A stretch of 10,427 nt of DNA from Chloroflexota bacterium (GTDB taxonomy: Bacteria; Chloroflexota; Dehalococcoidia; Lucifugimonadales; UBA826): NCBI GenBank assembly GCA_002718095.1, contig PBDP01000002.1, positions 90,376-100,802 on the forward strand. Reading direction: 5' to 3'. Under the pieces are notes generated by a model that was not told the origin of the DNA, made no database searches, and worked only from the letters and a program-made list of their open reading frames with translations. Of this stretch, positions 1 to 7,378 are shown one piece after another. Numbering within the stretch: position 1 is the first letter of the stretch; each line of letters begins with the position of its first letter. The position numbers and the translations under genes were made by a program.

Positions 1-13
1 CCAAAAATTTTAT

Positions 14-772
14 TCATTTAATAAACCTATTAACTATAGACACAATGTTTTGATTACTTTTTTCTTCAAAGTCGCTTAATAAATTATTTGGCAATTTACT
101 TAATATATTATCTATTCCCTTTTGAGGGTTTACTAGGAATTTATCAACAGATTTCAACAACTCTGCCTCATCTAAATTATCTCTGCGAGCAATCCTTTTA
201 CTCATTGAAATGAGTCTTTCCCAATTAAACACAGAATCTGATATCAATCTAAACATTAGATCTTTCCATTCATTAATTGGTTCGTCAATCAAAAAATCAA
301 CATCTATCTCAACCTTATAATCTTTCAATAGATTTGATTTGTATTTAACTTGATCCGTCCAGTATTTCATATCAAGAGATAATTGAAATGCCCTATCCCA
401 AATGCGCCTTTCAAAAATCACTGGGAAAATAGCATGATCCTTAAAGTAAGGTCTAAAAACACTAGTAATATATGTTTCATCTAATACTAAATGAGAGGCA
501 TACCCAATCATAAATGCTTTAGTTTCTTCTGAACAACTAGATAAATCTTTCCATTTAGGGTACTGAGATTTTAAGTTAGATATACCATCACCAACAGATT
601 CAAAATCTAACTCTACAAAATGATATAAGGATCTATTTTTTTTGGTTAATGCTCTAATGTCAGGTGAGGTAGAACCTAGCATGAATGCTTCAACATTAGC
701 ATTTAAAAAATTCACATGTAAATCATCCATAGCATTCAATGCAAAGTAGATGTGTGTAGGTAAATTAGGCAA
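14..772 (-). CDS. Zinc-dependent phospholipase C-like protein (PF00882-type), 252 aa
   Basis: The protein resembles the bacterial zinc-dependent phospholipase C / S1-P1 nuclease-like family, in which a helical fold holds zinc through His and Asp side chains. Visible candidates are H7 near the N-terminus, D38 in GSTSPDIR (33-40), H51, and H94 with D98 in GYASHLVLDE (90-99), spaced as in that family. No signal peptide or membrane segment is apparent, so a cytoplasmic location is likelier than secretion. The start codon is TTG at 772-770. It is chosen because MPNLPTH is the conserved beginning of such proteins and an AAGAG-like ribosome site lies about 9 nt upstream. It follows hisG by 19 nt on the same strand and is probably cotranscribed. 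The substrate is unknown: related proteins are usually annotated as hypothetical, and true phospholipase activity should not be assumed. Confidence 0.75.
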   Translation of the reverse strand: MPNLPTHIYFALNAMDDLHVNFLNANVEAFMLGSTSPDIRALTKKNRSLYHFVELDFESVGDGISNLKSQYPKWKDLSSCSEETKAFMIGYASHLVLDETYITSVFRPYFKDHAIFPVIFERRIWDRAFQLSLDMKYWTDQVKYKSNLLKDYKVEIDVDFLIDEPINEWKDLMFRLISDSVFNWERLISMSKRIARRDNLDEAELLKSVDKFLVNPQKGIDNILSKLPNNLLSDFEEKSNQNIVSIVNRFIK

Positions 773-791
773 ATATAATACTCTTACTTCA

Positions 792-1511
792 TTAAATATT
801 ACTTAAATAAACTTTAATTTTTGAAACAAACATTTCGTATGATTTTTCTTTAACTGAGTTGGTAAAAATAGTATCTGAATTTCCAATTAAACAAGCTTGA
901 GAATCCATAATTACCCCCCCAGAAATTATCTTTAAATGATTCTCACGCATAGTTGTACCTGTAGCAGTTACATCAACAATAATATCTGCAAATCCCATTT
1001 CTGGAGCAACTTCTAGAGTTCCACTAGATTGAACTATAGAAAAATGAGCTATCCCTTTTGATAGAAAAAATTTCTCCACTAATCTAGGAAATTTTGTAGC
1101 AATTCTAATATTGTCTCCTGATTTACGAAAATCAGATGCGATATCAGCAAGATCGCCTATATTATCGACGTCAATCCAGGAATCAGGAATACCAATCGAT
1201 AATGCACAGTCACCAAAACCTAAAGATTCTATCAAGAGTGTAGTTGGAAAAGTATCTTGGTACAATTCAAGATAGCGATCATACCCTAGAATACCTAGAT
1301 CAGCTGACCCTTCCTCCACTTTACTTGTGATATCAGCATTTCTTTGAAACATAACCATAGTATTTTCTAAATTAGCTATTGTTCCCATATAGCGTCTTGC
1401 ATTAGTCCTTTGTACTTCTAAACCTGCATTAAGTAAAAGTTCTAATGTGTCAGCTTGTAAAGCTCCTCCACTTGGAATTGCTATTTTTAAAATTTTATCT
1501 TTATCTACCAT
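792..1511 (-). CDS. hisG: ATP phosphoribosyltransferase catalytic subunit HisG (short form)
   Basis: HisG joins ATP and PRPP to make phosphoribosyl-ATP, the first step of histidine synthesis, in the cytoplasm. The PRPP-binding loop is clear: DVTATGTT at residues 180-187, followed by RENHLKI. It is preceded by SGTLEVAPEMGFAD (163-176), which matches the usual G-x-(V/L)-E-(V/L)-AP region. KVEEGSADLGILGYD (64-78) is also typical. At 239 residues it ends after the two periplasmic-binding-like lobes and lacks the C-terminal ACT-like regulatory domain of long HisG. Such short forms need HisZ, and hisZ is the gene directly upstream (15 nt apart, same strand). The ATG start has only a weak GAG-type ribosome site, consistent with translation following hisZ. 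One departure is PSGGAL at 13-18, where most family members have PKGRL, PSKGRL or KSGRL. Confidence 0.95.
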   Translation of the reverse strand: MVDKDKILKIAIPSGGALQADTLELLLNAGLEVQRTNARRYMGTIANLENTMVMFQRNADITSKVEEGSADLGILGYDRYLELYQDTFPTTLLIESLGFGDCALSIGIPDSWIDVDNIGDLADIASDFRKSGDNIRIATKFPRLVEKFFLSKGIAHFSIVQSSGTLEVAPEMGFADIIVDVTATGTTMRENHLKIISGGVIMDSQACLIGNSDTIFTNSVKEKSYEMFVSKIKVYLSNI

Positions 1512-1526
1512 ATAAGTTATATCTCA

Positions 1527-2783
1527 TTAATTTTTAACACATTCCAATATGGATTCTATATTTACGGCAAATCCAATAGCTGGTAAATTTATATCACTAC
1601 CCATTGATTTTACGAGTCCATTATATCTACCGCCACCACCTAAATTCTTTCCTGAATATGTTCCATTAGCTTCAATGTCAAATATTAATCCTGTGTAATA
1701 TGTCAAACCTCGTTGAATTGCAAAATCGACTTTATAGGTAACGTCTAAGTCAGCAATTGGTCCTACTTTTTCCATAAGAGAATTCATATATCCGCTCACA
1801 ATTGAGTCCGTATCTCTTGAAGTATCCTCCGAAGCAATATTTAAAATATTGGGTCCTGCGGAATCATGAACGACTATATAATCTTTATTAATAAACATAG
1901 CTAAATCATTTATTGCAGATCTAAACTGATCTTTATTTACACTGCCAGTATTTCGTTTATTTAGAAACCTATCAATTACTTGGTCGACTGTTCTTCTGCC
2001 CAGGTTTTCTGATAAAAGTTCTTTGAAAGAAGATTTAACTAAATCATATGTCCATTCTGGTTCAGATGAGTTCAAGTCAGGATTTTGAGAAGAAATATCA
2101 GATATAAGTCCAATATTAAAAGCTTCTTCTAAAATTTTAGAAAGAGATATTTCAGAATTAGAAATATCTTTCAAATACGAAAAAACAAATAATTCCATCG
2201 CGTCTGTTAGGTTATATTTCTTAAGTATCTCTTTTATAAATCCCACATGTCCTATTTTCACTGATACAGAGCCTATGCCGGATTTAGCTAAACTCTCTAA
2301 AGACAATCTTAATATCAATGCATCAGTATCAATCTCATCTTTGAAAAGCTCTGGATAAGCTTCATGCAAAGAGCCTATCAATTCACAGCCTTGTTGAGTA
2401 AATTGTCTAAAAGATGGCTCATCTATAAACGTCTGATACCTAAATACAGGACCTGCGTATTGTCTCCTCACTGGCAAAGAATATTGGTCTTTATCTTCTA
2501 AATACGACCTAATTACTGACGTGGTAAATTCAGGCCTCAAACTCACTCTATTTCCACCAGGATCAATAAAAGAATACAGACTATTCGTAATTTCTCCTCC
2601 TGATTTTCTGACGTATAATTCTGTGGGTTCTATTAAAGGATAGTCTGATAAATCAAAATCAAATAAACTTAAATGATTAGTTATTGAATTAATTAAATTT
2701 TGTTTCAATTGAAAATAGCTTGGAGAACTGTCAAACTGTCCAAGAATAGATTTAATTTGATTATTTATTTCATTCATAGTCAT
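1527..2783 (-). CDS. hisZ: ATP phosphoribosyltransferase regulatory subunit HisZ
   Basis: HisZ is a catalytically dead relative of histidyl-tRNA synthetase that assembles with short HisG and is required for its activity and histidine feedback. The class II synthetase core is visible: LRPEFTTSVIRSYL (82-95), a motif 2-like GPVFRYQTF...FRQFTQQGCELIG (111-137), RGLTYYTGLIFD (358-369), GGGRYNGL (383-390) and a final IGFAVNIESIL (403-413). In HisS the last motif carries an ATP-binding Arg (GxxxGxER); here the position is Ser. The chain ends about 8 residues later, so there is no anticodon-binding domain. Both points favour HisZ over HisS, as does the adjacent short hisG. At 418 aa the length comes from a long middle region (about 160-345) rather than a tail. 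An alternative ATG lies two codons in, at 2777; neither start has a strong ribosome site. Confidence 0.92.
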   Translation of the reverse strand: MTMNEINNQIKSILGQFDSSPSYFQLKQNLINSITNHLSLFDFDLSDYPLIEPTELYVRKSGGEITNSLYSFIDPGGNRVSLRPEFTTSVIRSYLEDKDQYSLPVRRQYAGPVFRYQTFIDEPSFRQFTQQGCELIGSLHEAYPELFKDEIDTDALILRLSLESLAKSGIGSVSVKIGHVGFIKEILKKYNLTDAMELFVFSYLKDISNSEISLSKILEEAFNIGLISDISSQNPDLNSSEPEWTYDLVKSSFKELLSENLGRRTVDQVIDRFLNKRNTGSVNKDQFRSAINDLAMFINKDYIVVHDSAGPNILNIASEDTSRDTDSIVSGYMNSLMEKVGPIADLDVTYKVDFAIQRGLTYYTGLIFDIEANGTYSGKNLGGGGRYNGLVKSMGSDINLPAIGFAVNIESILECVKN

Positions 2784-2860
2784 TCAATCTTACAATAGTA
2801 AGTATATTTGTACTAATATCTATTTTAGATAATTTTATAGTGATTTAGGAGGCTTATAAT
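2784..2860. promoter_or_regulatory. Divergent promoter region between hisZ and purE
   Basis: This 77-nt gap is the only space between the leftward his cluster and the rightward pur genes, so promoters for both must lie in it or overlap the hisZ start. A GATAAT at 2828-2833 could be a plus-strand -10, and TATACT read on the minus strand at 2806-2801 could serve hisZ. Neither has a convincing -35 at normal spacing. A very strong ribosome site for purE, AGGAGG at 2847-2852, lies 8 nt before its ATG. No purine-riboswitch-like structure fits in so short a leader. Confidence 0.4.
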
Positions 2861-3355
2861 ATGGCTAATCAACCGGACGCCCCAATAGTATCTGTTTTGG
2901 GAGGAAGCAAATCTGATTTCCCATTTTTGAGTAAATCAGTTGATATATTGGCTGACCTTCAAATCCCTAATGAATTGAAAGTTGTATCTGCACATCGAAC
3001 TCCTGATTTGCTATTTGAGTATGCTGAAAAAGCTGAAGGTAAGGGTATTAAAATAATAATTGCAGGAGCAGGAGGGGCTGCTCATCTGCCAGGTATGTTA
3101 GCTTCTAAAACACTATTGCCTGTCATTGGGGTGCCTATTCCATTACATAACTTAAACGGGATAGATTCTCTGCTTTCTATCGTACAGATGCCTAGAGGAG
3201 TTCCTGTAGCTACTGTTGCTATAGGAGGTGCTGAGAATGCTGCAATATTGGCAGCGGAAATTTTATCTATATCAGACCCAAAAATTAAACAAAACCTCAC
3301 TAATTGGAGAAATAATATGACTGAAAAAATTATCCTAGATCATGAGCATAATTAA
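2861..3355 (+). CDS. purE: N5-carboxyaminoimidazole ribonucleotide mutase PurE (class I)
   Basis: PurE moves the carboxyl group of N5-CAIR to carbon 4 to give CAIR, the step after PurK in de novo purine synthesis. The sequence is near-textbook class I: GSKSD (15-19), SAHRTP (43-48) with the catalytic His at 45 as in E. coli Pur[13 protein letters not shown] (68-79), and [17 protein letters not shown] in the second half. At 164 aa it is full length for the family. The ATG start is fixed by a strong AGGAGG ribosome site 8 nt upstream. The gene is followed after only 3 nt by purK, the usual purEK order, and the two should be cotranscribed and translationally linked. Confidence 0.97.
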   Translation: MANQPDAPIVSVLGGSKSDFPFLSKSVDILADLQIPNELKVVSAHRTPDLLFEYAEKAEGKGIKIIIAGAGGAAHLPGMLASKTLLPVIGVPIPLHNLNGIDSLLSIVQMPRGVPVATVAIGGAENAAILAAEILSISDPKIKQNLTNWRNNMTEKIILDHEHN

Positions 3356-3358
3356 TTT

Positions 3359-4507
3359 ATGAAGAAGTCATCAATTATCCCAATAGGTAGTACCTTAGGT
3401 ATGATAGCTGGAGGTCAAATAGGTGGATTTTTCACCGAGGCCGCATTGCGAATGGGATACAAAATATCCGTATGGGATCCTGATATAAACGCTCCTGCAA
3501 AAAGATTGGCAACAAACTCTTTTACCGGTGACTTTAAGAACAAAGACTTAGAATCTAAATTTGAAAAATCAATCTCTGCAGTGTCTATTGAATGGGAAAA
3601 TGTTCCAAGTAATTTAATAAAGAATTTAGAAAAAAATGTAGTTGTTAAACCTGGAAGTAAAAGCTTATCTTTAGCACAAGATCGAATCAAAGAAAAAACC
3701 TTTCTTATGCAAAATAAGTTTCCAATCACAGAACATTTAGGAATCAATTCATTAAATGAAATCACTAAAGTATCTTTTGGATTTCCATGGATAATAAAAA
3801 CCGCAACCTTGGGATATGATGGGCACGGGCAATGGTACATTAAAAATATCGATGATGTTTACAATACATCTTCTTTACAATCTAACGATACTCCGATGGT
3901 CGTAGAGAAAGTAGTCGAATACAAATGTGAATTATCAGTTGTTATAGCAATAGATGATAATCAAAATTTAATAGCATACCCACCTACAGAAAACATTCAT
4001 GAAAACGGAATCCTTAAAATGAGTATATCACCTGCTCGTATTTCTAACCAAATAAAGAATAATGCTGTCGATTTAGCTTCTAATGTCATAAAGTCAATTG
4101 GCGACCCTGGCGTTTTTTGCGTAGAAATGTTCTTAACAAAAGACGACGATCTTCTTATAAATGAAATCGCTCCAAGACCACATAATTCAGGGCATCACAC
4201 AATTGATACATTTACAATATCTCAGTATGAACACCAGGTACGAATATTAACTGGATTACCTGTAAAAACTCCTGTTATGTTAAGTAAATCAGTGCTTTTA
4301 AATGTATTAGGAGATGAATTTACGAACTTAATAAATAATGGAAACATAGTAAAAATATTAAAGTCATTAGACGCAAAACTATACCTTTACGGTAAAACTA
4401 GTGTAAGACCTGGAAGAAAAATGGGTCATATTTTGTTCAGCGGATCGTCACTTAAAGACTTAATAATTCAAGCTCAAAAATGTCAAGAAATTATATCTAT
4501 AAAATAA
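3359..4507 (+). CDS. purK: N5-carboxyaminoimidazole ribonucleotide synthase PurK
   Basis: PurK is an ATP-grasp enzyme that makes N5-CAIR from AIR, ATP and bicarbonate and feeds PurE. Visible family features are an N-terminal GSTLGMIAGGQIGG (10-23) matching the LGGGQLG loop, EWENVP (78-83), QDRIKEKTFL (107-116), the ATP-grasp KTATLGYDGHGQ (147-158) and the signature NEIAPRPHNSGHHTID (268-283) that holds metal and substrate. The C-terminal LYGKTSVRPGRKMGHI (343-358) is also conserved. The 382 aa length is normal. The ATG lies 3 nt after the purE stop with no clear ribosome site of its own, so translation probably depends on ribosomes finishing purE. The second half of the first loop reads IGG where LGR is usual; otherwise it looks fully functional. 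Confidence 0.96.
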   Translation: MKKSSIIPIGSTLGMIAGGQIGGFFTEAALRMGYKISVWDPDINAPAKRLATNSFTGDFKNKDLESKFEKSISAVSIEWENVPSNLIKNLEKNVVVKPGSKSLSLAQDRIKEKTFLMQNKFPITEHLGINSLNEITKVSFGFPWIIKTATLGYDGHGQWYIKNIDDVYNTSSLQSNDTPMVVEKVVEYKCELSVVIAIDDNQNLIAYPPTENIHENGILKMSISPARISNQIKNNAVDLASNVIKSIGDPGVFCVEMFLTKDDDLLINEIAPRPHNSGHHTIDTFTISQYEHQVRILTGLPVKTPVMLSKSVLLNVLGDEFTNLINNGNIVKILKSLDAKLYLYGKTSVRPGRKMGHILFSGSSLKDLIIQAQKCQEIISIK

Positions 4508-4532
4508 CCCAGTACTCATAAGGACAATCATA

Positions 4533-5864
4533 GTGATAAGTTTAGTTGGATTTTCTCAATGCGTACCTCACTCACAAGCCATAGGGCAATGGAAAAACCC
4601 TGAAGACCAGTTTTCAGAAGGCTATCGGCAACTTGAATCTTGGTGTCACATAGCAAAAACATTAGAAAAAGGATTAGTAGATGGATTTTTCTTAGCAGAC
4701 ATACATGGTATTTATGACGTTTATGGTAATTCTAGAGATGCAGCTCATCGGTATGCTGTTCAGACCCCGGGCGTTGATCCAATGCTACTTACTTCAGCCA
4801 TGGCAAATGTAACTACTCACCTAGGATTTATAAATACATACAGCACAACTTTTCATGCTCCTTACGAATGCGCTCGAGCTTTTTCTTCACTAGACCATTT
4901 CACTAATGGTCGCATAGGCTGGAATATAGTCACATCTTATACACATAGTGCTGAAGCTAATGGCATAGGGAAAATGCTTAATCACGATAAGCGCTATGAT
5001 AGAGCTGACGAATTTATGGATGTTGTTTATAAATTATGGGAGTCAAGCTGGGAAAAAGATGCCGTCATACAAGATGTCGAAAAAGATGCCCACACTGACC
5101 CTTGTAAAGTTCATGAAATAAATCATATAGGAGAACATTTTTCAGTCAAAGGGCCTCACATGTGTGAACCTTCCATTCAAAGAACTCCAGTACTCTTTCA
5201 AGCAGGAGCCTCTAAAAGAGGATCAGAATTTGGTACTAAGCATGCTGAAGGTATTTTCATGGAATATCCTCGTTTTTTTGAAGATGCTGAATTTATGACA
5301 AATAAAATATCTAAATTAAGAAAACAGGTTTCTGAACACGGAAGAGAGCCTCATTCGGTCAAAATTATGATGGCTATTACGCCTATTGTAGCGCCTTCTG
5401 AAAAAGAAGCATTAGAAAAAGAAACTTGGCTCAAGCAATTTAATTCACCTGAAGGTCATTTAGCGTTATTTGGTGGCCACACAGGCATTGACCTAGAAGG
5501 TCTAGACTATGACACTCCCATTGAAAATATAAATCTAGAAGGAATGCAACATATTGCTTTAAAATGGAAAGGAAAAACTATAACCCAGATGTTATCCCAA
5601 AGGCCTCCCACTTGCGTGGGAAGTACCAAACAAGTAGTAGATAGAATGGAAGAACTAATCTCATATGGAGTTGATGGATTTGTAGTCCATCCTATGATAC
5701 AACCTCAATCGCATGAAGATTTAGTAAATTTAATCATACCTGAATTACAAAAAAGAAAGCTGTTTAGAACCAAGTATGACCACAGCACACTCAGAGGGAA
5801 TTTACTAGGTAGTGAGGATGGATTAAGCGATTCCAATCATCCTTCAGCTAAATATAGACCATAA
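4533..5864 (+). CDS. LLM-class flavin-dependent monooxygenase (NtaA/SnaA/DszA family)
   Basis: This belongs to the bacterial luciferase-like monooxygenases that use reduced FMN from a partner reductase and O2 to oxidise organic substrates; the NtaA/SnaA/DszA branch includes nitrilotriacetate and dibenzothiophene-sulfone oxygenases. Diagnostic stretches are FFLADIHGIYDVYG (52-65), NGRIGWNIVTSY (125-136), HDKRYDRADEFMDVVYKLWE (151-170) and PVLFQAGASKRGSEF (219-233), running collinearly with the family over 443 aa. The start is GTG at 4533, supported by AGGA (4521-4524) 8 nt upstream; no nearby in-frame ATG fits the conserved N-terminus. It lies 25 nt after purK on the same strand and may be read from the pur promoter. 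No flavin reductase gene is visible here. The substrate cannot be assigned. Such enzymes are strongly expanded in SAR202 marine Chloroflexota, which fits the genome style. Confidence 0.9.
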   Translation: MISLVGFSQCVPHSQAIGQWKNPEDQFSEGYRQLESWCHIAKTLEKGLVDGFFLADIHGIYDVYGNSRDAAHRYAVQTPGVDPMLLTSAMANVTTHLGFINTYSTTFHAPYECARAFSSLDHFTNGRIGWNIVTSYTHSAEANGIGKMLNHDKRYDRADEFMDVVYKLWESSWEKDAVIQDVEKDAHTDPCKVHEINHIGEHFSVKGPHMCEPSIQRTPVLFQAGASKRGSEFGTKHAEGIFMEYPRFFEDAEFMTNKISKLRKQVSEHGREPHSVKIMMAITPIVAPSEKEALEKETWLKQFNSPEGHLALFGGHTGIDLEGLDYDTPIENINLEGMQHIALKWKGKTITQMLSQRPPTCVGSTKQVVDRMEELISYGVDGFVVHPMIQPQSHEDLVNLIIPELQKRKLFRTKYDHSTLRGNLLGSEDGLSDSNHPSAKYRP

Positions 5865-5874
5865 TTTTCAATCT

Positions 5875-5950
5875 TGGCACGCCTGGAGGGATTCGAACCC
5901 CCGACTCTCGGTTCCGAAGACCGAAGCTCTATCCGCTGAGCTACAGGCGC
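5875..5950 (-). tRNA. tRNA-Arg, anticodon UCG
   Basis: Read on the minus strand, a full cloverleaf folds. Acceptor GCGCCTG (5950-5944) pairs with CAGGCGT (5885-5879), including one G:U at the end. The D stem is GCTC/GAGC. The anticodon arm is TCGGT-CTTCGGA-ACCGA (5924-5908). The variable loop is GAGTC, and the T arm is GGGGG-TTCGAAT-CCCTC. The seven-base anticodon loop places TCG at positions 34-36, so it reads CGA and possibly other CGN codons. The discriminator is G and CCA is encoded (5877-5875). The 3' end lies 10 nt beyond the stop codon of the convergent monooxygenase gene. Confidence 0.96.
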
Positions 5951-5962
5951 GCATGATTATAA

Positions 5963-6002
5963 ATTGTACTGTATTATTCGAATAAAATAAAAAAGGAGTC
6001 AA
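5963..6002 (-). promoter_or_regulatory. Possible promoter of tRNA-Arg
   Basis: On the minus strand, TTGACT (6002-5997) is an almost consensus -35. AATAAT (5978-5973) follows after 18 nt as a possible -10, which would start the transcript about 17 nt before the tRNA. Two other -10-like boxes, TACAAT (5968-5963) and TATAAT (5961-5956), lie closer but are badly spaced from that -35. The element overlaps the GGAG ribosome site of the divergent amidohydrolase gene, so initiation on the two strands may interfere. Confidence 0.35.
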
Positions 6003-6004
6003 TC

Positions 6005-7222
6005 ATGACAGCCCAATATGACATTCTACTAAAAAATGGTCATGTACTAGATCCTACACAAGGCATTAACCAAAAAAAAGACATAGCTTTTTTAGATGGG
6101 AAAATTGCACTTTTAGAAGACAGCATACCTACCAAACATTCTAGGAAAACTGTAGATGTTTCAGAGAATATAATAACTCCAGGGTTAATCGATATTCATG
6201 GACATTATTTTGAACATATTGTCCCATTTGCAACTCGTGCAGACTCTGTCTGTCTGCCAAACGGAGTTACTACAACAATGGATGCAGGAAGTTCTGGGTG
6301 GACTCATTTCGACGGATTTAGAGAATTTATTATAGAGAGTCAACAAACAAGAATAATGGCCTTGGTAAATTTATCTGCTCTAGGAATGATGGCTTCAAAA
6401 CGTAATATTGGAGAAAACTTTGGCCCAACAATTGGGATAAGTGGTGGTCCTTCAACTATGTTAAATCCTGAGCGAGTAGGAGAATTACAAGACTTACGGT
6501 TTGCGCAGGTTGAAGAGGCAATCAAATGCATTAAAGATAATCCCAATACCGTATTAGGGGTAAAAATACGAATTGACCAGGATATCAGTGGGGAAGCAAA
6601 TGTTATTCCTGCACTAGAACGAGCCCGAATAGTAGCAGACGCAACTGACTCATTCATAATGGTTCATGTAGCAAGGGTTCCTATTCCATTATCAAAAGTT
6701 TTCGAATACTTAAACCCTGGAGACATTGTAACTCACATATTTCATAGTGCTGAAAACAACATTCTCGATGAAAAAGGATACGTAAGATCAGAAGTAAAAG
6801 AAGCTAAAGATAAAGGAATCATATTTGATATAGGTGCTGACCGAAAAAATTTTGGAATAAATTTATCCAAATCAGCTATTGAACAAGATATATTACCCTC
6901 AACTTTAAGTAGTGATATAACTAAAACAAGACCTGGAGCTGAAATCATATATACGCTTCCTGAAGTTATGTCTCTATATATGAACTTGGGAATGACATTG
7001 GAAGAAGTTATTGAATGCAGCACAAAAACTTCTGCAAAAGCAATCAGACAAGAAGGACTCCTAGGCACACTAAAACCCGGATCAATAGGTGACGCATCAA
7101 TAATTAAAATAGAATCTGGAGAATTCACCTATTCGGATGGTGAGAATTATGAAATCTCAGCTTCCAGAAAAATCTCCCCTAAATTAACAATTAAAGACGG
7201 TAAAATTTGGAACTCTGAATAA
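6005..7222 (+). CDS. Amidohydrolase/deacetylase-family metallohydrolase (dihydroorotase-like)
   Basis: This is a TIM-barrel metal-dependent hydrolase of the amidohydrolase superfamily, nearest in style to the dihydroorotase-like deacetylase group. The N-terminal strand region DILLKNGHVLDPTQGINQ leads to ITPGLIDIHGH (57-67), whose HxH (H65, H67) is the first metal pair. Other expected ligands are present: K187 in LGVKIRI (bridging, usually carboxylated lysine), H221 in MVHV, H244 in THIFHS and D304 in LSSDI. The C-terminal GLLGTLKPGSIGDASI (351-366) is the usual strand that closes the small beta domain. At 405 aa it is complete. GGAG at 5995-5998, 6 nt before the ATG, fixes the start. The segment FDIGADRKNF (274-283) replaces the FDVGHG-type sequence common in this group. 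The substrate is unknown; hydrolysis of an N-acyl or cyclic amide bond is the family expectation. Confidence 0.88.
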   Translation: MTAQYDILLKNGHVLDPTQGINQKKDIAFLDGKIALLEDSIPTKHSRKTVDVSENIITPGLIDIHGHYFEHIVPFATRADSVCLPNGVTTTMDAGSSGWTHFDGFREFIIESQQTRIMALVNLSALGMMASKRNIGENFGPTIGISGGPSTMLNPERVGELQDLRFAQVEEAIKCIKDNPNTVLGVKIRIDQDISGEANVIPALERARIVADATDSFIMVHVARVPIPLSKVFEYLNPGDIVTHIFHSAENNILDEKGYVRSEVKEAKDKGIIFDIGADRKNFGINLSKSAIEQDILPSTLSSDITKTRPGAEIIYTLPEVMSLYMNLGMTLEEVIECSTKTSAKAIRQEGLLGTLKPGSIGDASIIKIESGEFTYSDGENYEISASRKISPKLTIKDGKIWNSE

Positions 7223-7232
7223 TGATTTATTA

Positions 7233-7310
7233 TGGGGTGAGCGAAGGGATTCGAACCCTCGATCTCCAGGGCCACAACCTGGCGCCTTAACCTACTTGGC
7301 CACGCTCACC
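7233..7310 (-). tRNA. tRNA-His, anticodon GUG
   Basis: On the minus strand an eight-base-pair acceptor stem forms, GGTGAGCG (7310-7303) with CGCTCACC (7243-7236). The extra pair is the G-1:C73 identity element of bacterial tRNA-His, here encoded in the gene. The anticodon arm is CCAGG-TTGTGGC-CCTGG (7282-7266) with anticodon GTG. The variable loop is AGATC and the T arm is GAGGG-TTCGAAT-CCCTT. CCA is encoded (7235-7233). The D stem is short but paired (GCC with GGC). It ends 10 nt after the stop codon of the convergent amidohydrolase gene. Confidence 0.97.
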
Positions 7311-7321
7311 ACGAAGGTAAG

Positions 7322-7350
7322 ATTTTAGCATTTACATAATGATATAACAA
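7322..7350 (-). promoter_or_regulatory. Promoter of tRNA-His
   Basis: On the minus strand, TTGTTA (7350-7345) and TAAAAT (7327-7322) are separated by exactly 17 nt and match sigma-70-type boxes at 4/6 and 5/6. TG two bases before the -10 gives an extended -10 (TGCTAAAAT). Transcription would start near 7315, about 5 nt before the mature tRNA. This makes tRNA-His independent of the regulator gene upstream. Confidence 0.55.
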
Positions 7351-7378
7351 TGAAATATTTAGTATTAAAATATTCTTA

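Noticed and set aside
1527-2783. Histidyl-tRNA synthetase (hisS)
   Set aside because: The class II core is present but the motif 3 Arg is Ser, the C-terminal anticodon-binding domain is absent, and the gene sits next to a short hisG, all pointing to HisZ.
3082-3300. Minus-strand open frame inside purE
   Set aside because: It lies wholly antisense to a conserved gene, has no family-like motif and no ribosome site evidence; it mirrors PurE codon structure.
5606-5621. Hairpin TCCCAC-TTGC-GTGGGA inside the monooxygenase gene
   Set aside because: It encodes the ordinary PTCVG segment in the reading frame, has only 6 bp and no T-run; likely codon coincidence.
6340-7128. Two minus-strand open frames inside the amidohydrolase gene
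   Set aside because: Both are antisense to a well-supported conserved gene and show no recognisable domain.
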